DNA from: a virus
DNA: 55,840 bases
Virus record (IMG/VR): IMGVR_UViG_3300006868_000023
Location: 1-55,840 of that record
Direction: 5' to 3' (one strand)
Positions 24,571 through 33,774 of the stretch are shown one piece after another. Made by a program: the position numbers and the translations under genes. A model generated the notes under the pieces. The model saw only the letters and a list, made by a program, of their open reading frames with translations, was not told the origin of the DNA and did not search any database. The first letter of the stretch is position 1. Each line of letters opens with the position of its first letter.

Positions 24571-26769
24571 ATGAGTAAAAGTCCTACAATAGAAGTAATA
24601 ATGCGTAATGCTATGAACAATGCATTAAAGCAAAAGCATGAATATGTGTGCTTAGAACATATCATGTATGTCTTACTTGATCAAGAGGATGTGATAGAAA
24701 TATGTGAAAAGAGTGAAATTGACAGAGATCAAATACTCACTGATTTATCAAACTATCTAAACGATTCAGAAGCAAATGGGTTGCTTAATCCAAACGGTAG
24801 TAAAGGTTCACCTAAAAAGACACAAGCAGTAGAGAGAGTTTTACAACGTGGATTAGCCAATGTTCTTTTTAACAACAGAGAATACTTTGTTCCATTAGAT
24901 CTACTTTTAAGTATCTTAGCAGAAGATCCTGCGCCTATGGCTAGATACCTTTGTGAGATAAATGGACTAACTGGTGAAGTTGTAAAACATCATGTTAGAA
25001 GTACAAGAAACACTGAAGAGAGCAAAGAACTGCTAGAAGAGTTTACAACAAACTTAAACGAAGAAGCACAAAATAGTAAAATAGATCCACTGATTGGTAG
25101 ACATGAAGAAGTAAGTGATCTAGTACACATATTGGCTAGACGTAAGAAAAATAATTGTGTAATGGTAGGTGAGCCAGGTACAGGTAAGACTGCTATTGCT
25201 GAAGGACTTGCTAAGAAAATTGTAGATGGTGAAGTACCTAAGACTTTGAAAAACAAAGTGGTATACAGTTTAGACTTGGGTGCAATGATAGCAGGTACAA
25301 GATACCGTGGTGATTTTGAAGAACGTATCAAAGGTGTATTAAGTGTGCTTGAAGCAGACCCTAATGCAATATTGTTCATCGATGAAATACACATGATTAT
25401 GGGTGCAGGTGCAGGTGGACAAGGTAATGTAGATGCCGCAAACTTGTTAAAGCCAGTATTAGGCAGAGGTACAATGTTAACAATTGGTGCAACTACTCCA
25501 GACGAATTTGCAGATACATTTGAAAAAGACAGAGCATTACTGAGACGTTTTGCAAGATTAGATATTGAAGAGACAAGTGTTGAAGACACAAAATTAATTG
25601 TGTTAGGATTGAAAAAATATTATGAGGATTTCCATTGCGTTTCATATGACAACGAATTATTAGAACGCAGTGTAGACTTAGTTGACAGATATGTTAAAAC
25701 AAAACACTTCCCTGACAAAGCAATTGATGTTGTTGATGCCGCAGGTGCCGCAGTAAAATTACGTGATGAGACTAATGTAGTAATGTCTGACTTTGTAAAA
25801 GTAATTGCTAAGGTTAGTAAAATTGGTGAAGATGTTATTGACACAGAAAGCACAAATGCATACAAAGATCTTGACCACAGAATTAAAACTACTGTTTATG
25901 GACAAGACGAGGCAGTAGACAAAATTGTAGAAGCCATTCTTGTAAGCAAATCAGGATTGCGTGAACCACACAAACCAATTGGTAGTTTCCTATTTGTAGG
26001 TCCAACTGGTACTGGTAAAACAGAAACAGCAAGAGCATTAGCAAAAGAACTACAAGCCAAACTTGTTAAGTTTGACATGAGTGAATATCAAGAACGTCAC
26101 AGTGTTGCTAAACTTATTGGTGCTCCTCCAGGTTATGTAGGACATGCTGAAGGCAAGATGGGACAAGGACAACTTATTGCCGCAGTAGAAGATTCGCCTA
26201 ACTGTGTGTTGCTGTTAGACGAAGTAGAGAAAGCCGCACCACAAGTGTTACAAGTATTATTACAAGTAATGGATGATGGTAAACTAACTGGTTCAATGGG
26301 CAAGGTAGTTGACTTTAGTAATGTTGTGTTACTGATGACTTCTAACTTAGGTGCTCAAGAAGCAGAAACTAAGAAAATTGGGTTTGGTGATCAAACAAAA
26401 GCAAAAGCAGTAGACAAAGCAGTTGAAAAATTCTTTACACCAGAATTTAGAAACAGACTAGATTCAGTTGTTAAATTTAACAAACTTGAACCAGAGCAAA
26501 TGTTACTGATTGTAGATAGATTACTAAAAGAGACTAACGAATTATTAAAAACAAACAATTCAACTGTGAATATTTCGTTAACAGAAAGTGCAAGACAACA
26601 ATTATCTCTCGATGGATACGAGCCAAGTATGGGTGCAAGACCATTAAAGAGAATTTTTGAAGAGAAAATTAAAAAGCCATTAAGTAAAAAGATATTGTTC
26701 GAAGACTTAGAAAACATCACTATCACAGTTGACTGGAATGAAAGTGAAACCTACTATTTCAATACATGA
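24571..26769 (+). CDS. clpA: ClpA-family AAA+ unfoldase, 732 aa
   Basis: Two AAA+ modules: Walker A GEPGTGKT (about 200-207) with Walker B ILFIDEIH, and GPTGTGKT (about 477-484) with LLLDEVEKA. The first 140 residues match the Clp N domain. There is no middle coiled-coil insertion of ClpB, so this is the ClpA type. Near residue 603, KKIGFGDQ carries the I-G-F/L tripeptide loop that docks into ClpP. It would unfold substrates and feed the ClpP encoded at 7590 or host ClpP. Length is close to bacterial ClpA (about 758). Confidence 0.93.
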   Translation: MSKSPTIEVIMRNAMNNALKQKHEYVCLEHIMYVLLDQEDVIEICEKSEIDRDQILTDLSNYLNDSEANGLLNPNGSKGSPKKTQAVERVLQRGLANVLFNNREYFVPLDLLLSILAEDPAPMARYLCEINGLTGEVVKHHVRSTRNTEESKELLEEFTTNLNEEAQNSKIDPLIGRHEEVSDLVHILARRKKNNCVMVGEPGTGKTAIAEGLAKKIVDGEVPKTLKNKVVYSLDLGAMIAGTRYRGDFEERIKGVLSVLEADPNAILFIDEIHMIMGAGAGGQGNVDAANLLKPVLGRGTMLTIGATTPDEFADTFEKDRALLRRFARLDIEETSVEDTKLIVLGLKKYYEDFHCVSYDNELLERSVDLVDRYVKTKHFPDKAIDVVDAAGAAVKLRDETNVVMSDFVKVIAKVSKIGEDVIDTESTNAYKDLDHRIKTTVYGQDEAVDKIVEAILVSKSGLREPHKPIGSFLFVGPTGTGKTETARALAKELQAKLVKFDMSEYQERHSVAKLIGAPPGYVGHAEGKMGQGQLIAAVEDSPNCVLLLDEVEKAAPQVLQVLLQVMDDGKLTGSMGKVVDFSNVVLLMTSNLGAQEAETKKIGFGDQTKAKAVDKAVEKFFTPEFRNRLDSVVKFNKLEPEQMLLIVDRLLKETNELLKTNNSTVNISLTESARQQLSLDGYEPSMGARPLKRIFEEKIKKPLSKKILFEDLENITITVDWNESETYYFNT

Positions 26770-27406
26770 TATTAAATTACTTGATAAGCCAAAGTATAAA
26801 AAATTTCCAATAGTACCTAGTGCCAAAGTTTTTTACGGAGATAGACCGTACAAAGTTTCTCTGAACATATTAAAAGAAGATGACAATCTAATAGGCGACA
26901 GCCAAAGGTACCACTGGTGGGCCTGGCAAGATCTACTGAAATTGGCATGTGCTGGGCAAAGTATATTTTTTAGAACACAGGGTCGATTCCCAAATATGTA
27001 CATGTTCTTTTATGAAAGAGAAGGTGTAGATTTACTAATAAAAAATTATCCTGATAGAATAAATTACATTAGTGGGCCAATACATCAAGAGCACTTAGAA
27101 AAAATATCAGGTAATAAAAATATATTAGTTAGAAAAAATTTATTCTACAATCAATATCTCACAAAGGTAGACTGCTTTGTTCCATGGCACGGGTACGGAA
27201 GTTATCAAAAAAGACAAAGTATAGTATCCGAAGTTAGAGAATACATACAAGACAATTTAGGCTCAGGCAGAATGTCAACTTGCAGGTGGAAAGCCTCATT
27301 CTTTGTTAACCAAGATGAGTTATCAGATATACTGCCATTCTTAAAATTACAGTGGCCTCAGTTACAAATAGACTATACAGAAATATATTATCCTGACTCT
27401 TTGTGA
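26738..27406 (+). CDS. hypothetical protein, 222 aa
   Basis: Unrecognised; basic and aromatic-rich, with RYHWWAWQDLLKLACAGQS near residue 55 and a Trp-rich central part. The in-frame ATG at 26738 (MKVKPTIS) lies within the last 11 codons of clpA; an upstream TTG is less likely. It is followed by a late-type box. Confidence 0.55.
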   Translation: MKVKPTISIHDIKLLDKPKYKKFPIVPSAKVFYGDRPYKVSLNILKEDDNLIGDSQRYHWWAWQDLLKLACAGQSIFFRTQGRFPNMYMFFYEREGVDLLIKNYPDRINYISGPIHQEHLEKISGNKNILVRKNLFYNQYLTKVDCFVPWHGYGSYQKRQSIVSEVREYIQDNLGSGRMSTCRWKASFFVNQDELSDILPFLKLQWPQLQIDYTEIYYPDSL

Positions 27407-27412
27407 TAAATA
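27405..27412 (+). promoter_or_regulatory. late-type promoter box GATAAATA
   Basis: Overlaps the previous stop codon; 18 bases before the ATG at 27431, with CAAGGAG between. Confidence 0.65.
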
Positions 27413-27430
27413 GTTACACAAGGAGACACA

Positions 27431-27595
27431 ATGGCAAAGATAGTTAGCGAAGCAGTTGTAATTGAAATCAGCAGAATTGCTAAAGATGATGAACAATTAG
27501 ATACTGCAATCAACAGTGAAATAACTGCTACAATTGAGCAAGTTGTACAACAACTTGTTGGCGAGAATGTAGTAGTAGAAGTTAAGAACGGATAA
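27431..27595 (+). CDS. small late protein, 54 aa
   Basis: Small helical protein (VVIEISRIAKDDEQLDTAI ...) with no signal or membrane segment. It has a late box and AAGGAG, and the next virion gene begins four bases after its stop. Likely a small structural or chaperone-type component of the fibre operon; unrecognised. Confidence 0.6.
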   Translation: MAKIVSEAVVIEISRIAKDDEQLDTAINSEITATIEQVVQQLVGENVVVEVKNG

Positions 27596-27598
27596 AAT

Positions 27599-28012
27599 AT
27601 GCCTATTAATAGAAGAAGTATTATATTGCTAAGTGCTACTGGCACAGATATGAATAAGTATTCAGACGAAGTTAAGGGTGACAGTTACTATGGTTACACT
27701 GACGGGTATCATACTGTACAAGTAACATATGAGCAATTTATAGGTAGAATGCGAATACAGGCTTCATTAGTGCTAGAGCCAACTTCAGATGATTGGTTTG
27801 ATATTGTGCCTTCAGAAACCACAGGTCAACGTTTTAACGATAACGGATACATTCAATTTAACGCAGATGACCCTGCAAGTAAGTCAGAAGCATATTCTTT
27901 CAAAGGAAATTTTGCTTGGATACGTCTTTACATGGACAGAGAACATGTAGGTGACGGTTCCACTTACGATAACTCATACGGACAAGTTAGTCGAGTAGTC
28001 TTATCTAGTTAA
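27599..28012 (+). CDS. virion-associated hypothetical protein, 137 aa
   Basis: Beta-rich protein with many Tyr and Thr (TGTDMNKYSDEVKGDSYYGYTDGYHTVQVTY is split by a Gly turn). No known domain is recognised. Short beta proteins before long fibres in T4-like phages are often fibre connectors or sheath accessories, so a structural role is likely. Confidence 0.6.
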   Translation: MPINRRSIILLSATGTDMNKYSDEVKGDSYYGYTDGYHTVQVTYEQFIGRMRIQASLVLEPTSDDWFDIVPSETTGQRFNDNGYIQFNADDPASKSEAYSFKGNFAWIRLYMDREHVGDGSTYDNSYGQVSRVVLSS

Positions 28013-28015
28013 AGT

Positions 28016-28023
28016 GATAAATA
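28016..28023 (+). promoter_or_regulatory. late-type promoter box GATAAATA
   Basis: Just after the preceding stop; 37 bases before the 28061 fibre ATG. Confidence 0.65.
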
Positions 28024-28060
28024 GTTGTAATATCACTTATAAACTGTAGATAGGACATAT

Positions 28061-31000
28061 ATGGCGGCTAACACTTTTGTAGAATTAAACGATACCCCCT
28101 CAAGTTATACCAGTCACGGTAATAAATTCCTTGTGGTAAGAGGTGACGAGAGTTCGCTTAACTTTACTAATATCTCAATGGAAAAACTCAGTGACGTTAA
28201 TGTTACTGGTGCTTATGTTCCTGTTGGTGGTCAAGTATTACAATACAGTTCAGGTGCTGGCGAATGGCGAGCAATGGACAATGACCCATACAGTTTTGGT
28301 GCAGGTCTAAATAAATCAGCAGGTACTATTGATGTAATTGCAAGTGGCGGCTTGGTTGCTAATGCTAGTGGCATTTATATTCAAGACATTGCAAACGTTG
28401 CAGGTGTGTACGGAAATGCAACACATGTTCCTCAATTTACAGTAAACAACAAAGGTCAAGTAGTTGATGTAGAGCATGTAGAGATAAGTGTTCCTAGTGC
28501 CGATGCACTCACAGCAGATTATGTAGGTAATGTAACCGGTACTGCAGGACAAATTACTGTAACAGGCGGAACAGGTAACAATTCAAATGCCGCACTTAAT
28601 CTTGTAGCAACAGGTGTAACTGCAGGTGTGTATGGTAATGCAACACATGCTCCTCAAATAACAGTTGACACTTACGGTAGATTACAAAACGTAGAACTTA
28701 TACAACTGTCAGCAGGTGACGGTGCCGCTAACAGTTCATTAGGATTTAGAAGTATTGCTATAAATGGTCAAACAACTGTTACGGCAGACCAAGTAGAAGA
28801 TGCATTGACATTTGTTGCAGGAGCAGGCGTTACATTAACAACAGATGCATCCAATGACAGTATCACATTTGGTATTGCTGGAAGTGCATTAGTATCAGAT
28901 GCAGACTTAGGTGACTTACAAAACGTTGATGTATCTGGTATTACAGATGGACAAGCAATTAGATGGGTAGCGGCTAACAGTCAATTCGAACCTTACACTA
29001 TTACCGATCAAGTAGGAATAGCATACACAGATTTAAGTGGTGCTAATGGCATTAGTTATAATAATACATCAGGCGAAATATCATTACCAGTATCGGGTGC
29101 AACAGCAGGTACATATGGTGATGCAGATACCGTTGCACAAGTTACAATCAATGACAGAGGTATTGTAACAAACGTAACCAATGTAAGCATTAGACCAGAT
29201 ACAGGCGTAACAGCAGGTACATATGGTAATGCTACAACAGTGCCAAGAATAACTGTTGGTGCTGACGGTAGAGTAACTAGCATTGTAGAAGAAAGCAGTG
29301 CTCAATATGTACAAAGTGTAAGTTGGAACAGTGCCACAAGCGAATTAAGTTTAAGTGGTGGTGGCAATACAATAAGTTTAGATTCTCTAAATCAAAACGG
29401 TTTTAGAACATTTGTTGTATCAGGTCAAGATAATATTATTGCTGACGAACCAGAGGATACAATTAATCTTGTTGCTGGTGCAGGTATCAGTATTACCACA
29501 GATGCAACAACAGACACTATCACAATTAGTAACACTGGTGGCGGTGGTGGCGGTGGTAACAGCAATGTTCAATTAAGCAGTTTCTCAGTTGCAACAGCCG
29601 CGGCAAGCGGAGGTGGTGCTCTTAGTTACAACAGCATAAACGGACAATTTACATTTACGCCAGCAGATTTAAGCAGTATTGTTGGTAGTCAAAATTTAAG
29701 TTGGGATTCAGGTACAAGCACATTAAGTATATCAAGTGGTAACAGTGTTGATCTTAGTTCTCTACTAGACAACGTAGATTCACAAGCAATCAGTTTATCA
29801 GGTAACATAATCAGCATTAGCGGTGATGCGTCAACCGTTGACTTAGGCCCATTACTTGGTAGTGTGGATAGCAACTACGGTGATGCCAATGTAGCAAGTT
29901 ATCTTTCAGCACAAGGTTACGCAACGCAGGCAACAATCGTTGCGGCGATAACAGATAGTGCTCCGGGTACATTAGATACCCTAAACGAATTAGCGGCGGC
30001 GTTAGGTGATGATCCTAACTTTGCCACAACAATGACAAATAGTCTAGCCCTTAAAGCCAACTCAGCAGACTTACATGCAGTTGCTACAAGCGGTGATTAT
30101 ACAGATTTAACAAATAGACCTACAATAGCATTAAGCGGTAGTGACTTATCATATGATGGTACTACATTAGACTTATCAGGTGTAGGCGCAGTAGGACCTC
30201 AAGGACCACAGGGTAATGTTGGTGCTACTGGTAATGGAATAACAAACGCAACTGTAAGCAGTGGCGAACTAATATTAACGTACAGCAATACTTCTGTACA
30301 AAACCTAGGCGATATTACTGGACCACAGGGTCCTCAGGGTAACGTAGGTTCACAGGGACCACAAGGTATTCAAGGTGCTACTGGACCTCAGGGTGCTACT
30401 GGTGATGCAGGTGCAGACGGAAGTGATGGTGTAGGTGTAACCAGTGTAAATTTAGTTGGTGGCAACCTAGTATTTGCTTATTCAAATACATCAACACAAG
30501 ATGTTGGCAACATACAAGGACCAACAGGTGCTCAAGGTATTCAGGGCGATACTGGTGCTACAGGCCCTCAGGGTGCTACTGGAGCAACAGGTGCTACCGG
30601 GCCGCAGGGTCCAGCAGGTAATGACGGTACTAATGTAACCAGTGGTACAGTAAACGGCTCGGGTAATTTAATACTCACATTAAGTGATGCTTCGACTATA
30701 GATGCTGGTAATGTACGCGGCGCAGACGGTGCTGTAGACCAAACATTAAGTTTAGGTGGTAATGTAATTACAATTAGTGGCAGTGGAAGCACAGTTGATT
30801 TAACCTCATTGTTGGGTGCTTATGTAAATACAGACTCACAAGCACTAACATTATCAGGAAACACTTTAAGTATCTCAGGTGGTAACAGTGTTGACCTAAG
30901 TAGTTTTGCAGGCGGTGGCGGTAGCAGTTATGCAGATTCTGATGTAGATACACATTTGAACAGCGGCTCTGCAAACACAAATGAAGTATTAAGTTGGAAT

Positions 31001-31627
31001 GGTTCAGACTATGACTGGGTTGCACAAAGCGGCGGCATAGCATTAACAGATTTAAGCGGAACAGATGGCGTAGAATATAGCAACACAACTGGTGTAATTA
31101 ATCTAACTGACACAGGTGTAAGTGCAGGCACTTACGGTAGCAGTACACTTGTACCACGTATAACAGTAGATGCCAAGGGTAGAGTCACATCAGTTTCCAC
31201 ACAAGCAGTAAGTGGTGGTGGTGGAGGTGGCGGATCGGGTGCCACCGTAGAAAGATTCAAACTCAACTACACATCTTCAGGCGCACTTGACAGTATCACA
31301 GATACTACAGGTGGTATTAGCAGTGTGAGCATTGACAGTGCCTCAGGTGGTGACGTAACTGTAACATTTACAGGATATAATTTCCCACCGGCTTCTATTA
31401 TGATATATGGTTATGTGTATGCAAGTAACAAATATCAAATTACTCCTTTAGAATCATCTATGGGTTTACGTGAAGTACCAGGCGGTGGCTCAGCAGGCGC
31501 ACCAAGTTTGTTCGGTGGGTCAGGAACACCAACTACCAAACTGAGATTACGTGAAGCAGAAACAGGTGCAAGTAGAAGTTTTGGTACTGTAACTCATGCA
31601 TGGGTACAGTTTGTAATGTATGATTAA
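28061..31627 (+). CDS. tail-fibre protein with collagen-like triple helix, 1188 aa
   Basis: A long repetitive virion protein. The N-terminal 450 residues hold several copies of a beta module of the form GVxAGTYGNATxVPxITVxxxGRVTxV (four or more). Then come beta-solenoid-like Ser/Asn repeats and a collagen-type Gly-X-Y segment (GPQGPQGNVGATG and relatives, about residues 715-865). The C-terminal 130 residues are a compact beta domain preceded by GGGGGGG. It is likely a trimeric adhesin that binds the host surface, expressed late from a GATAAATA promoter. The collagen part is GC-richer than the average of the window. Confidence 0.85.
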   Translation: MAANTFVELNDTPSSYTSHGNKFLVVRGDESSLNFTNISMEKLSDVNVTGAYVPVGGQVLQYSSGAGEWRAMDNDPYSFGAGLNKSAGTIDVIASGGLVANASGIYIQDIANVAGVYGNATHVPQFTVNNKGQVVDVEHVEISVPSADALTADYVGNVTGTAGQITVTGGTGNNSNAALNLVATGVTAGVYGNATHAPQITVDTYGRLQNVELIQLSAGDGAANSSLGFRSIAINGQTTVTADQVEDALTFVAGAGVTLTTDASNDSITFGIAGSALVSDADLGDLQNVDVSGITDGQAIRWVAANSQFEPYTITDQVGIAYTDLSGANGISYNNTSGEISLPVSGATAGTYGDADTVAQVTINDRGIVTNVTNVSIRPDTGVTAGTYGNATTVPRITVGADGRVTSIVEESSAQYVQSVSWNSATSELSLSGGGNTISLDSLNQNGFRTFVVSGQDNIIADEPEDTINLVAGAGISITTDATTDTITISNTGGGGGGGNSNVQLSSFSVATAAASGGGALSYNSINGQFTFTPADLSSIVGSQNLSWDSGTSTLSISSGNSVDLSSLLDNVDSQAISLSGNIISISGDASTVDLGPLLGSVDSNYGDANVASYLSAQGYATQATIVAAITDSAPGTLDTLNELAAALGDDPNFATTMTNSLALKANSADLHAVATSGDYTDLTNRPTIALSGSDLSYDGTTLDLSGVGAVGPQGPQGNVGATGNGITNATVSSGELILTYSNTSVQNLGDITGPQGPQGNVGSQGPQGIQGATGPQGATGDAGADGSDGVGVTSVNLVGGNLVFAYSNTSTQDVGNIQGPTGAQGIQGDTGATGPQGATGATGATGPQGPAGNDGTNVTSGTVNGSGNLILTLSDASTIDAGNVRGADGAVDQTLSLGGNVITISGSGSTVDLTSLLGAYVNTDSQALTLSGNTLSISGGNSVDLSSFAGGGGSSYADSDVDTHLNSGSANTNEVLSWNGSDYDWVAQSGGIALTDLSGTDGVEYSNTTGVINLTDTGVSAGTYGSSTLVPRITVDAKGRVTSVSTQAVSGGGGGGGSGATVERFKLNYTSSGALDSITDTTGGISSVSIDSASGGDVTVTFTGYNFPPASIMIYGYVYASNKYQITPLESSMGLREVPGGGSAGAPSLFGGSGTPTTKLRLREAETGASRSFGTVTHAWVQFVMYD

Positions 31628-31639
31628 TAGGAGACTTGC

Positions 31640-33673
31640 GTGGCTTTGATCAATTACAAGTCAAATCAAATCAAACTTAACTATCCTAATAAGGTATTAG
31701 CAGTGAACGTAACAAGTATCGCTGGTAGAGACTATTGGGAACACGCCAACGGCTCTAATGATCCTTGGTACTCAGGTTCAAGTTCTCCAAAATATTATCG
31801 TTGGGAAATCACATTTGATGTTACCGCACAAGGACATGGTTCACACTTAACCAGAGATGATAGAACTTACAATGGTTTAGACATTGTTGTAGGCGACTGG
31901 GTAGGCAGTGCAACAGCAGGTATATGCTGTAAAGTTGTAAGTATCACAAGCAAAACAGCAACAGCAGTTAGTTGTGTTGTAGAGGATTGGTTACGTTATA
32001 ATACATTTGCAAACTCAACTGGTAATGGTATATTTGGTTTAGGTTCTGCCGCAGTATTCTCATTAAATGAAAACGGCATACCAATGCTAGATCCTCTACC
32101 AACTACAGTTTCAAGTTCATTCTACGCAACAGTAATGAGTAGATTCCAATACCTAAATCCACAGACAAACTATGTGTTAGAACAAACAGCACATGGTTTT
32201 GACAGAGGTGATGTTGTGGTAGTTACCAGCAATGGTTTCACAAAAGCAAATAGTACAACACTTAGTAAAAGCATAGGCGTAGTAACAGAACCAGGTCCAG
32301 GACCAAATCAGTTTATGATATTGCCTAACAATAGAATCATAGACTTTGAACCACGCATACCAGGCGCACAAGGTGACCTTGTTTACGTAAGTACCACAGG
32401 TGAATTAAGCACAACAGAAAGTGATGCTCCAAAATTTTTAGTATTACAACCAGCAATAGAAACATTGTTAGAAGGTGATCAAGATGGCCCTGAAATACCA
32501 CATGGACATACTGTGACCTTTAATGGTTTTGACACAACAATATCAGCAACATCAGGTTCAGGTAATGCCAACGTAAGTGAAATTGTTACAAGTATTAATA
32601 GCCATACTGCAAATCACAATATAGTTGCAAGTACAGTTGCTACTAAAACTGTAATCAATTCTGATGCAAGTGGAACAGCATACGGATTAGTTGGAGGGTA
32701 TACACCTTTTAGTGCCGCAATAGACAGTGGCAGTGGTAATACAACAATAAGTTTTACAACTAATACCGCAGGTACAGCCGCATATGGTATAGCAGTTGCT
32801 ATTCCAGAAGATATGGCAACAGATATAAATGCCGCAGGAATAGCAAATTTAAGTGCATCATACAATTCAGGTACACTAACATTAACAGAACAAAATGGTA
32901 ATGCTGTAACTATAGTAAATCTTACTAATGATCTAAACAATAACCCATTTGTAGGTGCAGGTAATATATCAGGTTTGCCAGCAAGTGTAGCCGCACCTGG
33001 AACAGAACGTATTAATCTCACACGCAGTGACGGTGGTGAGATATTAATATTTGAAAGCACAGAATTCTTTAGAACTGCAACAGGTATTGCAAGTGGACAC
33101 ACAGGAATGTATCCATTAGCATTAAATGTTGAACAAGGTATTAGAGGTGGTACTGTTAAAGTTGTTGCAGACATTTCTGCAAGAAACGCATTAAACGCAC
33201 AAGTAGGCGACCAAGCACATGTATTAAGTGCAGACGATGGTGAATGGGCACTATATCTATATGATGGTTCAAGTTGGGTTAAGGTTGCAGACAGAGATAG
33301 CAGTACAACAGATGCCAGAACATTAACAACTACATTCACAATGCCAGTGGGTGGATTTGGTATTAGTTCAACAAATTTACTTGGTAACATATCACCAGGT
33401 GGTAAAATTGTTAGTGTTGCTGTAGAAATTAATACTACATTCTCAGGACACACTGGTGGTGATCCAAACATAGAAGTTGGTACTCTTGCTGACCCAGATG
33501 TATTTTGTGACTCTCCAAGTAATGACCTAACTGAAAGTACAGGTGATACTTTCTTATGCCAACCTGAGTATGTATATCCTGCAACAGAAACTCAAGATTT
33601 AGAAGTCAGAGCACGTTGTAATCACTATAATGCTACCGCTGGTAGTGTTACCGTCATATTAACATACGTTTAA
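31640..33673 (+). CDS. second tail-fibre/baseplate structural protein, 677 aa (GTG start)
   Basis: Starts with GTG after ATAGGAG, 12 bases after the previous stop. Beta-rich with low-complexity Ser/Thr/Asn segments near residues 290-450. The last 100 residues carry TFTMPVGGFG ... IVSVAVEINTTFSGHTGG and end VTVILTYV. The tail is similar in pattern to the end of the 33775 fibre (IVIKIGTAFSGG ... ISVHYNYV), so both probably share a trimerising receptor-binding cap. It has no late box of its own and is likely read through from the 28061 gene. Confidence 0.75.
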   Translation: MALINYKSNQIKLNYPNKVLAVNVTSIAGRDYWEHANGSNDPWYSGSSSPKYYRWEITFDVTAQGHGSHLTRDDRTYNGLDIVVGDWVGSATAGICCKVVSITSKTATAVSCVVEDWLRYNTFANSTGNGIFGLGSAAVFSLNENGIPMLDPLPTTVSSSFYATVMSRFQYLNPQTNYVLEQTAHGFDRGDVVVVTSNGFTKANSTTLSKSIGVVTEPGPGPNQFMILPNNRIIDFEPRIPGAQGDLVYVSTTGELSTTESDAPKFLVLQPAIETLLEGDQDGPEIPHGHTVTFNGFDTTISATSGSGNANVSEIVTSINSHTANHNIVASTVATKTVINSDASGTAYGLVGGYTPFSAAIDSGSGNTTISFTTNTAGTAAYGIAVAIPEDMATDINAAGIANLSASYNSGTLTLTEQNGNAVTIVNLTNDLNNNPFVGAGNISGLPASVAAPGTERINLTRSDGGEILIFESTEFFRTATGIASGHTGMYPLALNVEQGIRGGTVKVVADISARNALNAQVGDQAHVLSADDGEWALYLYDGSSWVKVADRDSSTTDARTLTTTFTMPVGGFGISSTNLLGNISPGGKIVSVAVEINTTFSGHTGGDPNIEVGTLADPDVFCDSPSNDLTESTGDTFLCQPEYVYPATETQDLEVRARCNHYNATAGSVTVILTYV

Positions 33674-33691
33674 TACTTTTCCTTAAAATTA

Positions 33692-33699
33692 GATAAATA
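33692..33699 (+). promoter_or_regulatory. late-type promoter box GATAAATA
   Basis: Lies 75 bases before the 33775 ATG; the leader between contains an inverted repeat-like ATAATACGTATTAT element (33750-33763) of unknown meaning and a TATAGGAG ribosome site. Confidence 0.6.
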
Positions 33700-33774
33700 T
33701 ACATAACGTTTAGCTCTTATGGCTAGATGTTATCGATAACACGCAAAATAATACGTATTATATAGGAGACATAA

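Noticed and set aside
24990-25589. 199-codon minus-strand open frame inside clpA
   Set aside because: It lies fully opposite a well-conserved AAA+ gene and is Ser/Leu-rich as expected of antisense reading.
32614-33471. 285-codon minus-strand open frame antisense to a tail-fibre gene
   Set aside because: It is the mirror of a low-complexity fibre gene, has no ribosome site or known domain, and its composition is that of antisense codons.
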